DNA of 64,000 nt from Bog-473 sp963834405 (GTDB lineage: Bacteria; Actinomycetota; Acidimicrobiia; Acidimicrobiales; RAAP-2): contig CAWIBX010000002.1 of NCBI GenBank assembly GCA_963834405.1, positions 310,001 through 374,000 of the forward strand, given 5' to 3'. Of this stretch, positions 35,815 through 44,772 are shown one piece after another. A program made the position numbers and the translations under genes. The notes under the pieces are model-generated. The model was not told where the DNA came from and ran no database searches. It worked only from the letters and a program-made list of their open reading frames with translations. Within the stretch, counting starts at the first letter, position 1; each line of letters begins with the position of its first letter.

Positions 35815-36306
35815 ATGGAGCGTGAGCCGGTCCTAACCGACGAGTCGTTTCCCCAGGTAACGCCGTTCGGCGGATTTTCGGATTCCCGTGTGGTTGATGC
35901 CGAGGCAGCGCACGACTTTCAAACCATTGGGTACGAAGAATTCACTCCCAACGTGGCATCGGTAGCGGAAGTTCGACGATTCGTCCGCCGGATCCTGGAG
36001 GAACAGGGCCTAAAGGAAGAGTCTGTGACCGGATGCGAACTCATTGCCGATGAACTCGCCACGAACGCCCTCATCTACACCGGCTCCTTCTATTCAGTGG
36101 TCGTCGAGCAATCGGAAGCGATTGTCCGAATTGGTATACGCGATGATTCACGCATCCTCCCGGTGCTCAGAGAGAGTCCCGCCGACAGTGAATCAGGCCG
36201 TGGCCTACGCATCGTCTCTGAGACATCGAGCCACTGGGGCGCTGAATCACTCGGTCTAGGTAAGGAGACTTGGGCCGACGTTGCGACGGAGCGTGGCGGC
36301 CTCTGA
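35815..36306 (+). CDS. Anti-sigma-factor-type ATP-binding protein (RsbW/SpoIIAB-like HATPase)
   Basis: A 163-residue GHKL-fold protein. ELIADELATNALIYTGS is the N-box (Mg/ATP), and ESGRGLRIVSE the G-box; a G1-like IGIRDDSR lies between them. Such switch kinases bind sigma factors or phosphorylate anti-anti-sigma proteins. No sigma or STAS gene is adjacent, so its partner is elsewhere. ATG 35815. An isolated regulator in a mobile island could rewire host stress control (inference). Confidence 0.82.
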   Translation: MEREPVLTDESFPQVTPFGGFSDSRVVDAEAAHDFQTIGYEEFTPNVASVAEVRRFVRRILEEQGLKEESVTGCELIADELATNALIYTGSFYSVVVEQSEAIVRIGIRDDSRILPVLRESPADSESGRGLRIVSETSSHWGAESLGLGKETWADVATERGGL

Positions 36307-36475
36307 TTGTACGAACCTGGGCTGCGGTCGATCTGACCATTGGGCCCTCGGCTGCCCCGGCGCGGTCACTGCGTGTCGATCTGCCCCCGCCGGCCCGGCG
36401 TACGTGGCCACCTACGCGTCCCGTCCACAGTGTGATGCGAGTGTAGGCACGGGGTCATCGGGGTAGAAAGCCAAT

Positions 36476-36775
36476 GTGTCGTTCGCCAAGAAGTACGGCT
36501 GGAAGACGTTGACAATCGGTCTGGGAGCTCTGACCGGGCTCGCCACACAACGTGTCCTCGAGGTCCCATGGAAGGCGATGCGCGGATCGGGACCGCCGAA
36601 GGTGGCCGCAGACCGCCGCTCCTCCTGGGCGGACGCACTGAGCTGGGCAGTCGCAACCGGTGTCGGTGTGGGTGTGGCGCGGCTCTTAGCGCTGCGCACT
36701 GCCGCGGCGCTATGGGAGGCGACTGTTCACGAACCGCCCCCTGTCCTTGGGCTCGACAAGTCAGCCGCGGCGTAG
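36476..36775 (+). CDS. DUF4235-type small membrane protein
   Basis: A 99-residue protein with two hydrophobic segments (TLTIGLGALTGLATQRVL and WAVATGVGVGVARLLAL) separated by a charged loop (DRRSSWADAL). This layout matches the DUF4235 family of actinobacterial membrane proteins, function unknown. GTG start at 36476. 170 bp after the regulator gene. Confidence 0.7.
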   Translation: MSFAKKYGWKTLTIGLGALTGLATQRVLEVPWKAMRGSGPPKVAADRRSSWADALSWAVATGVGVGVARLLALRTAAALWEATVHEPPPVLGLDKSAAA

Positions 36776-36917
36776 CAACCTCAGCGCCCTCTGAGCGCAG
36801 CGCGGCGTTGCGCCGGACATGCCGCCACCCGGCTCAGGGGTGGGTTCTCGTCAGCGAACCTGTTTCCGCGGCGCCGACTCAGCGACCTCTTCCTGCTGCG
36901 GCGTACAGGGGCAGTCG

Positions 36918-37313
36918 TCAGGTGATGTGGTCTTCGGCTCGATTGGTTCCGGCCTGACCAATAGCTAGGGCGCTGGCGATAACCACGTGGGCGATTAGGA
37001 GCATCCGGCCCAGGCGCGGGCACGGGCGTCGTCCCCAGAACGCCGGCTCTGACAGGGCGCCTATGGCAAACATCGCTCCCAGTACCCGAAGTGCCTCGGG
37101 TCGACGTCGATGCGAGGCGGCAGCGAGTCCGAGAGAGGTGACGGGTGCCGACAGTGCTGTACCCCAGAGCATGACGACAGCTGGGTTTCGCACGTCGAGT
37201 GAGCCTCCGATACCGAAGGGTTCTCCCGCCACGCGATACTTCATGGCGACCGCGCCGCCCGCTGCGTCCACAGCGAGAAGGGCGATGAGTAGTCGCTTTG
37301 TTGTCACCTCCAT
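36918..37313 (-). CDS. Small polytopic membrane protein, unknown function
   Basis: A 131-residue protein from ATG 37313 with three or four hydrophobic segments (LLIALLAVDAAGGAVAM, VVMLWGTALSAPVTSLGLA, MLLIAHVVIASALAIG). GVRPxC-like Arg/Pro loops lie between them. No family is recognised. Confidence 0.5.
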   Translation of the reverse strand: MEVTTKRLLIALLAVDAAGGAVAMKYRVAGEPFGIGGSLDVRNPAVVMLWGTALSAPVTSLGLAAASHRRRPEALRVLGAMFAIGALSEPAFWGRRPCPRLGRMLLIAHVVIASALAIGQAGTNRAEDHIT

Positions 37314-37468
37314 TGGGGCAGTATGCCCTCCGTCGCCAGCCCGCGCATGAGCCGCTATACCGATTGGCGAAGTGGGGCAGGGGCTCAAGGACGGCCGGGG
37401 GTTTCCTCAAGGCAGACCATGGGCATCAATTTCTTCAGAAGTCTTCGGGTTGGGTTCGAGGAGGACAG

Positions 37469-37861
37469 ATGAAGGTCCAGGTGTCAGCGAAGTTCCAGAT
37501 CGAGGATTGGAACGAATCCCTATTCGACGACCGAAATGATGCCCCCAAGGTCACGCGGGCCCTGGTGACCAAGCAGTATGCAGGTGATATCGAGGGAACG
37601 TCTACCACCGAATGGTTGATGGCCTATGGCGAAGACGGCTCCGCCGGATTCGTCGGGTTGGAGCGAATCTCGGGGTCGGTAAATGGACGGGTAGGCAGCT
37701 TGGTCTTACGACATGTCGGGTCGTATGAGGGCGGTGCCGCGAAAGGGTCCCTTGAGGTACTGACCGGAGCCGGCTCTGGCGAACTGCAAGGTGCTTCCGG
37801 CAATGGCGAGTTTCTAGCGGATCCCAGTGGTTCGGTCACCCTGAACCTGACCGTTGATTGA
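37469..37861 (+). CDS. DUF3224 domain protein
   Basis: A 130-residue protein matching the DUF3224 pattern: WNESLFDDRNDAPKVTRALV, then YAGDIEGTSTTEW and GFVGLERISGSVNGR. These small beta-barrel proteins are common in actinobacteria; function unknown. ATG 37469 has GAGGAGG upstream. It is intact despite broken neighbours. Confidence 0.8.
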   Translation: MKVQVSAKFQIEDWNESLFDDRNDAPKVTRALVTKQYAGDIEGTSTTEWLMAYGEDGSAGFVGLERISGSVNGRVGSLVLRHVGSYEGGAAKGSLEVLTGAGSGELQGASGNGEFLADPSGSVTLNLTVD

Positions 37862-37938
37862 GGGTCGGAGAATTCGCCCAAGCCCGGCGAATGGGGACAC
37901 CTTGGAACCAGGGTTCGGATGTGGGCTAGATATTGCTT

Positions 37939-38654
37939 ATGGCGCAACGACATGAGCCCGGCCCACCTCCGATTATCCAGTTACCTCGCACGGACGGTCC
38001 ACACCCGGCGGTCGTGCTGGGCGCTGAAGCGTACGGCATCAACCCTTTCATCCAGGGTGTGTAAGAAGAACTCAGCGGTCTTGGTTATGCGACAGCGCTG
38101 CCGGACTACTACCATGGCGACGGTCCGAAGAACGTCGAAGCATACGACGACTTCACCGAGGTCTTCGAGTACATGGCGGCACTCGATTTCACCTGCGGAG
38201 CACGGGACTTAGCCAGCGCCGTCGATGCGTTACGGGCAAGACCCGATATCGACCCTCGACGTGTCTGTCTGTTGGGTTACTGCACGGGAGCCACCCTTGC
38301 CTGGCTAGCGACCTGCCTTCGCGGCGATATCGCCGCTGCCGTCCTTTTCTTTCCCAGCCAACCAGTGTTTGCCGAACTGACACCGAAAGCACCTGTGCAG
38401 CCGATCGACCTCCTGTGGCAGCTCAGCTGTCCGACCCTGTTCATTTATGGTGACCCGACCCGGTGATGCCAGCCGAGCTGCTCGAAGACATCCGCAGGCG
38501 TGTCAAAACCTGGGACGTCGACGCGGAAGTTCGCATCTATCCGGGCGCTAGTCACGCCTTTTCGGTACCGAGCGGTCCGCTCCGAAACGAAGTCGCCTAC
38601 CGTGCTGCGTGGTCGGACGCAATCAGCTTCCTTCAGGTGCACACCCGAATCTGA
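37939..38654 (+). pseudogene. Dienelactone hydrolase family protein, stop codon plus frameshift
   Basis: ATG 37939 opens MAQRHEPGPPPIIQLPRTDG; a TAA interrupts after GINPFIQGV (38062-38064), and the same frame continues EELSGLGYATALPDYYHGDG. The nucleophile elbow is GYCTGATLAW (Cys, as in dienelactone hydrolases). At 38457-38461 one missing C shifts the frame; the rest reads PAELLEDIRRRV and YPGASHAFSV (catalytic His) to a TGA at 38652. Corrected length is ~238, full size for the family. Inactive as it stands. It abuts the IS110-type element. Confidence 0.8.
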
Positions 38655-38699
38655 GCCTGCTCAACACGACGAGACGCCAAGACCGCTGTCGCGGGCCGA

Positions 38700-39850
38700 A
38701 CATCGCCCCAGGCTGATGCGATGAAGGGGCGGGGCCTCCGCCCCTTGTGAGATCCGAGCATGCTCGGTCTTGCAAAAGAAAAACCTCGAAAGAGGAGGAG
38801 GCCCCTATGGGACAGTACGTCGGAATCGACCTACATAGACGCAGCACGACCATCGTTCGGATGGCAGAAGACGGCGAGGTGCTCGGCACCGAGCGCTTCG
38901 TCAGCCAGCCTTTCGAACTCGCCCAGGCCATGGCAGCCGCAGGGCCCGAGCCCGAGGTGGTCCTCGAGTCCACCTATGGCTGGTACTGGGCGGCCGACCT
39001 GCTCCAAGAGCTCGGCGCCCAAGTGCACCTCGCCCACGCGCTCGGCAACAACTGGGGGAACCGCCGCGTCAAGAACGACGTGCGCGACGCCCAGGATCTA
39101 GCCGCCATGTTGCGCCTGGGGCGACTGGCCGAAGGATGGATCGCGCCGCCACCGGTCCGTGAGCTGCGCGAGCTGGTGCGCTACCGCTACTCGCTCGTGC
39201 GGCACCGCACCAGTGCCAAGGCCCAGATCCACGGGGTCATGGCCAAGAACGGGATCCTGCCCGTCGTGGGCGAGCTGTGGGGCCCGACCGGCCAAGCCCA
39301 ACTCGACCGTCTCGAGCTTCCCGAGGCCTATGCCAAGCGCCTCGACTCGCTGCGCAACTTGCTCGACGTCTATGAGCGCTCGATCGCCGAGCTCGACGCG
39401 CACATCCACGCCGCACTCAAGGCTGACCCCGGCTATCGGGCCCTGCTGACGCTCCCCGGAGTCGGCAAGGTCATCGCCGCCATCTTCGTGGCCGAAATCG
39501 GCGACGTCGGCCGCTTCGACTCGGCCAAGAAGCTCTGCAGCTGGGCCGGCCTCACCCCCAAGCACCGCGAGTCCGACGAGGTCGTGCACCGCGGGGCGAT
39601 CACCAAGCAGGGCTCACCGCTCGTGCGTTGGGCGGCCATCGAGGCCGTGGGCAACTACCGGGCCAAGGGCAACGAGAAGCTCCGCGCCGACTACAAGCGC
39701 ATCGCCGAGCACGCCGGCAAGTACAAGGCCCGAGTGGCCGTCGCCCGCAAGCTCTTAACCCTCGTCTTCTACGCACTGCGTGACGGAGAAGTCCGATGCC
39801 TCGAGGCCGCCGCCTGAGTCTCGGCCACGGACCAACGCGAGCTCGACTAT
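38700..39850 (+). mobile_element. IS110-family insertion sequence (approximate limits)
   Basis: The element consists of a transposase gene preceded by a non-coding leader with two strong inverted repeats: AAGGGGCGG/CCGCCCCTT (38724-38746) and CCGAGCATGCTCGG (38754-38767). IS110 elements lack terminal inverted repeats, so the exact ends cannot be fixed from sequence alone. The leader position is where bridge RNA is encoded in this family (established knowledge); whether this one makes it is inference. Confidence 0.7.
38807..39817 (+). CDS. IS110-family transposase (DEDD recombinase)
   Basis: A 336-residue DEDD transposase. GIDLHRRSTT carries the first Asp (Asp8), NDVRDAQDLAAM further acidic residues; the C-terminal Tnp_20 domain reads LTLPGVGKVIAAIFVAEIGD and SPLVRWAAIEA with the candidate catalytic Ser. 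Strong GAGGAGG before ATG 38807. The gene is complete and may be active. Unlike most island genes it is high-GC. Confidence 0.93.
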   Translation: MGQYVGIDLHRRSTTIVRMAEDGEVLGTERFVSQPFELAQAMAAAGPEPEVVLESTYGWYWAADLLQELGAQVHLAHALGNNWGNRRVKNDVRDAQDLAAMLRLGRLAEGWIAPPPVRELRELVRYRYSLVRHRTSAKAQIHGVMAKNGILPVVGELWGPTGQAQLDRLELPEAYAKRLDSLRNLLDVYERSIAELDAHIHAALKADPGYRALLTLPGVGKVIAAIFVAEIGDVGRFDSAKKLCSWAGLTPKHRESDEVVHRGAITKQGSPLVRWAAIEAVGNYRAKGNEKLRADYKRIAEHAGKYKARVAVARKLLTLVFYALRDGEVRCLEAAA

Positions 39851-40232
39851 CGCCGTGGCCCACCGACTCCGGTGTGGCCGCCTTTTCTGATTGAGCCCGT
39901 CGGGACGTGGCCGAACCCCATCATGTGCGGAGATCGACGAATGAATGGCTGGCTGCCTACGGGAGCGTGACAGAACCCCTCGAGCAGTGATGGGAACCCG
40001 CAACACCACATAGCGGCGTCCTCGAACAGGATGCGCCGCTCGCCACCGGCGTCAACGCCACAGCCTTCGGCGGGCATCGCCCGACGTTGACCCCGGCGTC
40101 TCGCTGGCGCGCGTCCTCGTTTACGACGCCATCAAGGGTTCAGGAACAGCTTCTCGGACCAAGGCTCTTGACACGGCCCCGCCCCTTCATGAACGGCGGT
40201 AGGGGCGACCCCGCTGGGGCGATAATGGCGGA
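39818..40232. other. Gap holding the IS110 right end, no gene recognised
   Basis: 415 bp. The first part belongs to the insertion sequence right flank. The rest has no reading frame with recognisable motifs. Confidence 0.5.
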
Positions 40233-40733
40233 GTGGCGACAGGTACCCGGGAAAGCAACGACAGGATCACCCCGAGAACTGCCTGGAAGATTCAAGGCGT
40301 CGGAGTTGGGGTGTTCTGCGCGCTCCTTGCTGGATCCTTGATTGTTAACGATCCGTCCAAGTTCTGGTTCTTCGGTCCGATTTCACAACTCATCTATGTC
40401 GCGATGCTCGCCGGTTTTCTCGTTCTGTGCATTCGGCCACCCGGCGTCCTTCTGCGCGAAAGCGAGATGGTCATAAGACAATTCGGGCGCAGTCGCCACA
40501 TAGAACGTCGAAACGTTAGAGAGGTCCTCTTTGAATTGCCTGAGCGTGTGATTGGTGGCGAAATGCCTCACAGCAAGAATCGGCGTGTCGAGATCGTGAT
40601 CTGGGATAACGGCAAGGCATACATCATCCCGATCTTCTGGTGCGATCGGTTATTGGGACTGATGACGCTGCGTGAGGCGCAAGACGCCAAGGCACGCATA
40701 GATGCATGGACCGAGAGAACCGGAACGAACTAA
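40233..40733 (+). CDS. Membrane protein with PH-like domain, unknown function
   Basis: A 166-residue protein from GTG 40233. Two membrane helices (VGVGVFCALLAGSLIV and LIYVAMLAGFLVLCI) are followed by a soluble domain, VLLRESEMVIRQFGRSRHI and RVEIVIWDNGKAYIIPIFW, reminiscent of PH-domain-like modules. Function unknown. Lower GC than the flanks; last cargo gene of the island. Confidence 0.6.
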   Translation: MATGTRESNDRITPRTAWKIQGVGVGVFCALLAGSLIVNDPSKFWFFGPISQLIYVAMLAGFLVLCIRPPGVLLRESEMVIRQFGRSRHIERRNVREVLFELPERVIGGEMPHSKNRRVEIVIWDNGKAYIIPIFWCDRLLGLMTLREAQDAKARIDAWTERTGTN

Positions 40734-40840
40734 GCCCGAATCGGTTGTGCGTTCCTCTGGGGGTATCCCCGTGGTGCCGTATAAGTGCCGATCAGCAGCG
40801 CCCAGGTCCGGCGAGTATCAAATGAACGGGGGCATTTAGC

Positions 40841-41064
40841 CTTGGCAGGAGGCTGCCGCCTGCCTTCGTCACACCGCAGTGTCGATTCTCTTTGATGCCG
40901 GGGTTAGCCGAGAGGTCGTTGCCGACATCGTCGGCCATGCACCCGGCTCCGCGATGACGGCCGGGGTGTATCGACACCGAATCCGCGAATCGGTGTCCGG
41001 CGCGCGAACGGCGATAGACGCCGTGTTCGGCGGTGTTTCAGAAGTCTCATGGCTCCCCGTTTAG
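40841..41064 (+). pseudogene. C-terminal remnant of a second tyrosine integrase, beside tRNA-Val
   Basis: The frame after a TAG at 40837 encodes only the integrase C-terminus: LRHTAVSILFDAGVS (Arg-His box), GHAPGSAMTAG and Tyr in VYRHRIRES, ending IDAVFGG. It stops 66 bp from the tRNA-Val 3' end and reads towards it, the normal position of an integrase next to its attachment site. The N-terminal ~300 residues are gone. It is related to, but distinct from, the integrase at 28.7 kb. Confidence 0.85.
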
Positions 41065-41129
41065 CTCCCTGCGCCGCGATGACCGGGGCAACAGAGGGGG
41101 TGGGAACGCTCGTGCCAGGGATTTCCCTG

Positions 41130-41166
41130 TGGGCCGTAGAGGACTCGAACCTCTGACCCCTTGCGC
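41130..41166. repeat. attachment-site repeat within tRNA-Val (right boundary of island)
   Basis: This is the intact copy of the 37-nt direct repeat found at 26579-26615. It covers the tRNA 3' end from the discriminator base to the edge of the anticodon stem. Confidence 0.88.
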
Positions 41167-41202
41167 GTCATGCAAGTGCGCTACCAACTGCGCCAACGGC
41201 CC
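41130..41202 (-). tRNA. tRNA-Val (anticodon GAC)
   Basis: A 73-nt cloverleaf on the minus strand. Acceptor GGGCCGT pairs with ACGGCCC, the anticodon arm is CTTGC/GCAAG around loop ATGACGC (anticodon GAC), and the T arm is AGAGG-TTCGAGT-CCTCT. CCA is not encoded. Its 3' half (41130-41166) is the right-hand copy of the island repeat. Confidence 0.95.
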
Positions 41203-41288
41203 GGTCCACCAGACCCTACCACCAGCCCAATTCCGGCTCCGGGGGCGGCGGGACGGCCGCTCCGCGAGCCGGTCCCTGCAATTGGTAT

Positions 41289-42122
41289 GTGACCCAGACG
41301 ACGAGCCCGCTCCCTCACCTCGATGAGCACCTCCGCCGCGTCGACGAGGACGGCTACACCATCCTTCCCGACGCCATCGAGCCCGAGCTCGTCGACGAAA
41401 TCGACGACGCCCTCTTGAGGCTCGAGCACGACTTGGACACCGTGCCGGCGGACAATCTCTTCGAAGGGCTGCACACGACCCGCGTCTACAACCTGCTCGT
41501 GCACGGGCCGACCTTCGAAAAGATCCCGGTGCACGCCAACGTGCTGCCCGTCGTCGAGGGAGTGCTCGATCCGGGCTTGCTCATCTCGTCCCTCTCCTCC
41601 ATCGCCATCGGCCCGGACGAGCAGGCGCAACCGATCCATGCGGACGACCAGCTCATTCCCCTGCAGCGACCCCACGTGCCGATCATCTGCAACACCATGT
41701 GGGCGATCACCGACTTCACCGAGGAGAACGGCGCCACCCGCCTCGTCCCCGGCAGCCACCGGCGCGACGAGCCGCCCAACCCGCTCGAGCGCTATGCCGA
41801 CACCATCGCCGCCGAAATGCCCAAGGGGAGCGTGTTGGTCTGGGTCGGCAGTGTCTGGCATGGCGGAGGCGCCAATCGCACCGATCGGCGGCGGGTCGGT
41901 ATCGCCATGAACTACTGCGCCGGCTACATCCGGCAGCAGGAGAACCAGCAGCTCGGCGTCCCGCCGGCGCTCGCCAAGACCTTCCCGCGCCGGCTCCAGG
42001 AGCTGATGGGGTATTCGGTCTACAACGGGTTGATCGGGCACATCGACAAGAAGCACCCGGCCAAGGTCGTCCTCGCCGAGAACGAGGGCGTCGACATGGT
42101 CTGGGACCTCCTCAAGGCCTAG
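41289..42122 (+). CDS. Phytanoyl-CoA dioxygenase (PhyH) family protein
   Basis: A 277-residue Fe(II)/2-oxoglutarate-dependent oxygenase. HADDQ (His118, Asp120) supplies two iron ligands, the distal His is in VWHGGGANRT, and the Arg in this segment would bind 2-oxoglutarate. Such enzymes hydroxylate fatty acyl-CoAs or secondary metabolites. GTG start at 41289, first gene after the island. Confidence 0.85.
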   Translation: MTQTTSPLPHLDEHLRRVDEDGYTILPDAIEPELVDEIDDALLRLEHDLDTVPADNLFEGLHTTRVYNLLVHGPTFEKIPVHANVLPVVEGVLDPGLLISSLSSIAIGPDEQAQPIHADDQLIPLQRPHVPIICNTMWAITDFTEENGATRLVPGSHRRDEPPNPLERYADTIAAEMPKGSVLVWVGSVWHGGGANRTDRRRVGIAMNYCAGYIRQQENQQLGVPPALAKTFPRRLQELMGYSVYNGLIGHIDKKHPAKVVLAENEGVDMVWDLLKA

Positions 42123-42148
42123 AGGCCGCCCGCGCGACCGAGGCCTGC

Positions 42149-42880
42149 TCAGGCGGCGGGCGCGACCGGCGGCGCAACCGGCCAGACGTAGTCGCGTGGG
42201 TCGAGCGCGATGGTTCCCTCCGACGGGCGCCGCTCGTCGCACCGGCGCACCCACTGGCGGTGCCAGTCGACCTGGGCCCGGTGCAGCGTGAGCGGATCGC
42301 CGTCACGCAGGGCCGGCCGGCGCGCCGCCAGCGCGAGGAGCACATTCATGGACGCGACGGCGTCCGCGCGGGCGTCGTGCGCGTTCTCCATGTCCACGCC
42401 GTAGTGCTCGCAGAGTGCACTCAGCGTCCGGCGTCCCTCCCGGTCCGGATCGAAGTGGCGGTCGAGCACGGCCGCGTCGAGCACCGGGCCACACCAGCCG
42501 CGCTCGACGATGCCGTCCCCCCAGAGGCGTCGGGCCTGCGTCTCCAGCATGGTCAGGTCGTAGTCCAGCTGCATCCCGACCAGCGGGACACGCCGATGGC
42601 TGGCCGACAGCACCACGTCCGACAACAGGGCGACTGCGTCGCACAGGGGCATCCCTTCGGTCGCCACCCGCTCGTCGGTGATGCCGTGGACCGCGGTCGC
42701 ATCGTCGGGGATGACTCGCCCGGGATCGATGAGGCCGGACCAGGAGAACCGGACACGTCCTGCGACCGCATAGACCAGCGCGTACGACACCGGCACGTCG
42801 TTGAACCGGTCCACACCCGTCGTCTCGAGATCGAACCCGAGCAGTTCACCGCCGGTCCAGGCACCCACGCGACCGAGCAT
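42149..42880 (-). CDS. DEDDh 3'-5' exonuclease (DnaQ-like)
   Basis: A 243-residue exonuclease domain protein. FDLETTG (Asp17, Glu19) is ExoI, HGITDE and MQLDYDLTML correspond to ExoII, and NAHDARADA is ExoIII with the DEDDh His. It would act as a standalone DNA polymerase III epsilon-like or RNase T-like nuclease. ATG 42880 is preferred; GTG 42898 is possible. Convergent with the dioxygenase (26 bp apart). Confidence 0.85.
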   Translation of the reverse strand: MLGRVGAWTGGELLGFDLETTGVDRFNDVPVSYALVYAVAGRVRFSWSGLIDPGRVIPDDATAVHGITDERVATEGMPLCDAVALLSDVVLSASHRRVPLVGMQLDYDLTMLETQARRLWGDGIVERGWCGPVLDAAVLDRHFDPDREGRRTLSALCEHYGVDMENAHDARADAVASMNVLLALAARRPALRDGDPLTLHRAQVDWHRQWVRRCDERRPSEGTIALDPRDYVWPVAPPVAPAA

Positions 42881-43309
42881 CCCATCGGGATGTGACACGG
42901 TCGCGGATACCGCGCCGCGGTTGCGGCCCGGGGCGTAGCCGGCGCCAACTCCCTGCTCACACGCACCCCGGGCCGATTCCTGCCCGGCGTGACACAATGG
43001 TTGCCGGGGTGAGGCGCTTCGCCAGGCGCCCGGAGGGAGAAGGTTGGGCGATTCGGCCCCGTCCATTCGGGCGGGGTCGTCTCGCGTCCGGACGCCCGGT
43101 GGGCGCTCGCCTCGAGCGACAGAGCGACACCGCCACCGTCCGCGCTCGAGGACCGCACCCGAGCACATCGCCCGCAGCCGGACCCAGGCGCCGCTCAGAA
43201 TTCGGCACGCCGGGTTGCTAGTGTGCGCTGCAAACAGGAACCTGTTCTACTGGGTCGTCGGAGCGTCCTGCGGCCAAACTTGCGTTCCGCACTGCAGACC
43301 GGGGGGTCG
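42881..43309. promoter_or_regulatory. Upstream region of the branched-chain-type ABC transporter operon
   Basis: 429 bp without a gene, between divergent nuclease and transporter genes, so both promoters lie here. I see no riboswitch fold or clear operator. It is GC-rich with several short inverted repeats. Confidence 0.35.
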
Positions 43310-44716
43310 ATGATGAAGTCGATGGTGAAGGGGAACAAGGGCATGCGGGCCACGGCGACTGCGCTGCTCCTCTCGGCACTCACGGTGGCGGCGGTGATGG
43401 TCCCGGCGTCGGCGTCCGGTGCGGCGGAGACCTCGGGCATCTCCACGACGTCGTTCGGCACCCTCCCCTCCCCCTGCGGCAAGGGACACGCGACCGGCAC
43501 CACCGACGAGGGCGTCACCAACACGACGATCAACATCGCGTACGGCGACGACCGCGGCTTTTCGGGCCAGCCGGGCCTCGACCAGGAGATGGGCGATGCC
43601 GTCAAGGACATGATCGCCTGGTGCAACTCTCTGGGCGGCATCGACGGACGAAAGATCGTCGGTGACTACTACGACGCCGCCGTCACCAACGTCGGATCCG
43701 TGATGACCCAGGCCTGCAAGAAGGACTTCATGCTGGTGGGCGAAGGCTTCGCGCTCGACGGCGTCGCTGAGCAGACGCGCCTCGGCTGCAACCTCGCCGC
43801 CGTTCCGGGCTTCACCGTCTCTCCGGTCGTCGCCAACGCGTACGAGATGTACCAGGCGTCTCCCAACCCGGCCGACTACAGCCCGATGTCGTACGCCTAT
43901 CAGGCCGAGAAGCTCTTCGGGAAGAAGACCCTGCACGCGGCCGTCTACAACACGACGCTCTCTACCCAGGAAGCGTCTGCGGCGAAGGCTCAACAGGCCT
44001 TCACCAAGGCGGGGTGGAAGTTCGTCAACTGCCCGTTCAACGTGAACTACAACGGTGAGGCCAACTACACGCCCTTCATGCAGAAGCTGCAGAGTTGCGG
44101 AGCTCAGATCGTCTTCTTCGACGCCACGCCCGGGCCCGTCCTCTACGGGTCGCTCGAGGCGGCCAACCAGATCGGCTACGACCCGATCTGGGTCGACGAC
44201 GCCGCGACGTACACGGCCGGTTTCGCTCAGTGGAACACCGCCGGGCTCGGCAACAACACCTACGTCCGCATCTCCTACGAGCCGCTCGAGGCGTCCAAGG
44301 TCGTGCCCGCCGTGGGCCAGTACCTGGCCATCATGAAGAAGTACGGCGGCCTGGTCTCGCAGCTGGGAGAGCAGGCGACGTCCTCGTTCCTCCTCTGGGC
44401 CACGGAGGCCAAGGCGTGCGGCTCCACCCTCACCCGCCAGTGCATGATCAACCACCTCGCCAAAGTGACGAACTGGACCGGCGGGGGGCTGAACGCGTCG
44501 GGCAACCCCGCCAAGAACCTGCCGCCGGACTGCGGCGTCTTGATGAAGCTCCAGGGCACCAAGTGGGTGCAGGCCTACCCGAAGAAGCTCGGGACGACCG
44601 ACTGCTCGCCGAAGTACGTCGTGCAGAACACCGGCTCGGTGATCGGCACAACCCTCAACTCCCAGCGGTACGCGACCCAGTACGCCACGTCCTCGGTCAT
44701 CAAACCCCAGGGATGA
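43310..44716 (+). CDS. ABC transporter substrate-binding protein, Leu/Ile/Val-binding type
   Basis: A 468-residue exported binding protein of the periplasmic type I (LivJ) fold. Signal peptide: MRATATALLLSALTVAAVMV. The mature part has INIAYGDDRGFSG, AWCNSLGGIDGRKIVGDYYD and YQAEKLFGKKTLHAAVYN, the usual LIV-BP order. Ligand could be amino acids, amides or other small solutes. ATG 43310 after GGGGGG. First gene of a transporter operon. Confidence 0.88.
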   Translation: MMKSMVKGNKGMRATATALLLSALTVAAVMVPASASGAAETSGISTTSFGTLPSPCGKGHATGTTDEGVTNTTINIAYGDDRGFSGQPGLDQEMGDAVKDMIAWCNSLGGIDGRKIVGDYYDAAVTNVGSVMTQACKKDFMLVGEGFALDGVAEQTRLGCNLAAVPGFTVSPVVANAYEMYQASPNPADYSPMSYAYQAEKLFGKKTLHAAVYNTTLSTQEASAAKAQQAFTKAGWKFVNCPFNVNYNGEANYTPFMQKLQSCGAQIVFFDATPGPVLYGSLEAANQIGYDPIWVDDAATYTAGFAQWNTAGLGNNTYVRISYEPLEASKVVPAVGQYLAIMKKYGGLVSQLGEQATSSFLLWATEAKACGSTLTRQCMINHLAKVTNWTGGGLNASGNPAKNLPPDCGVLMKLQGTKWVQAYPKKLGTTDCSPKYVVQNTGSVIGTTLNSQRYATQYATSSVIKPQG

Positions 44717-44772
44717 GCGCGCGGCGCGCCCCCTCGCCCGTCCCGTGACCTGAGCGGACGGGAGCTCCGGCC

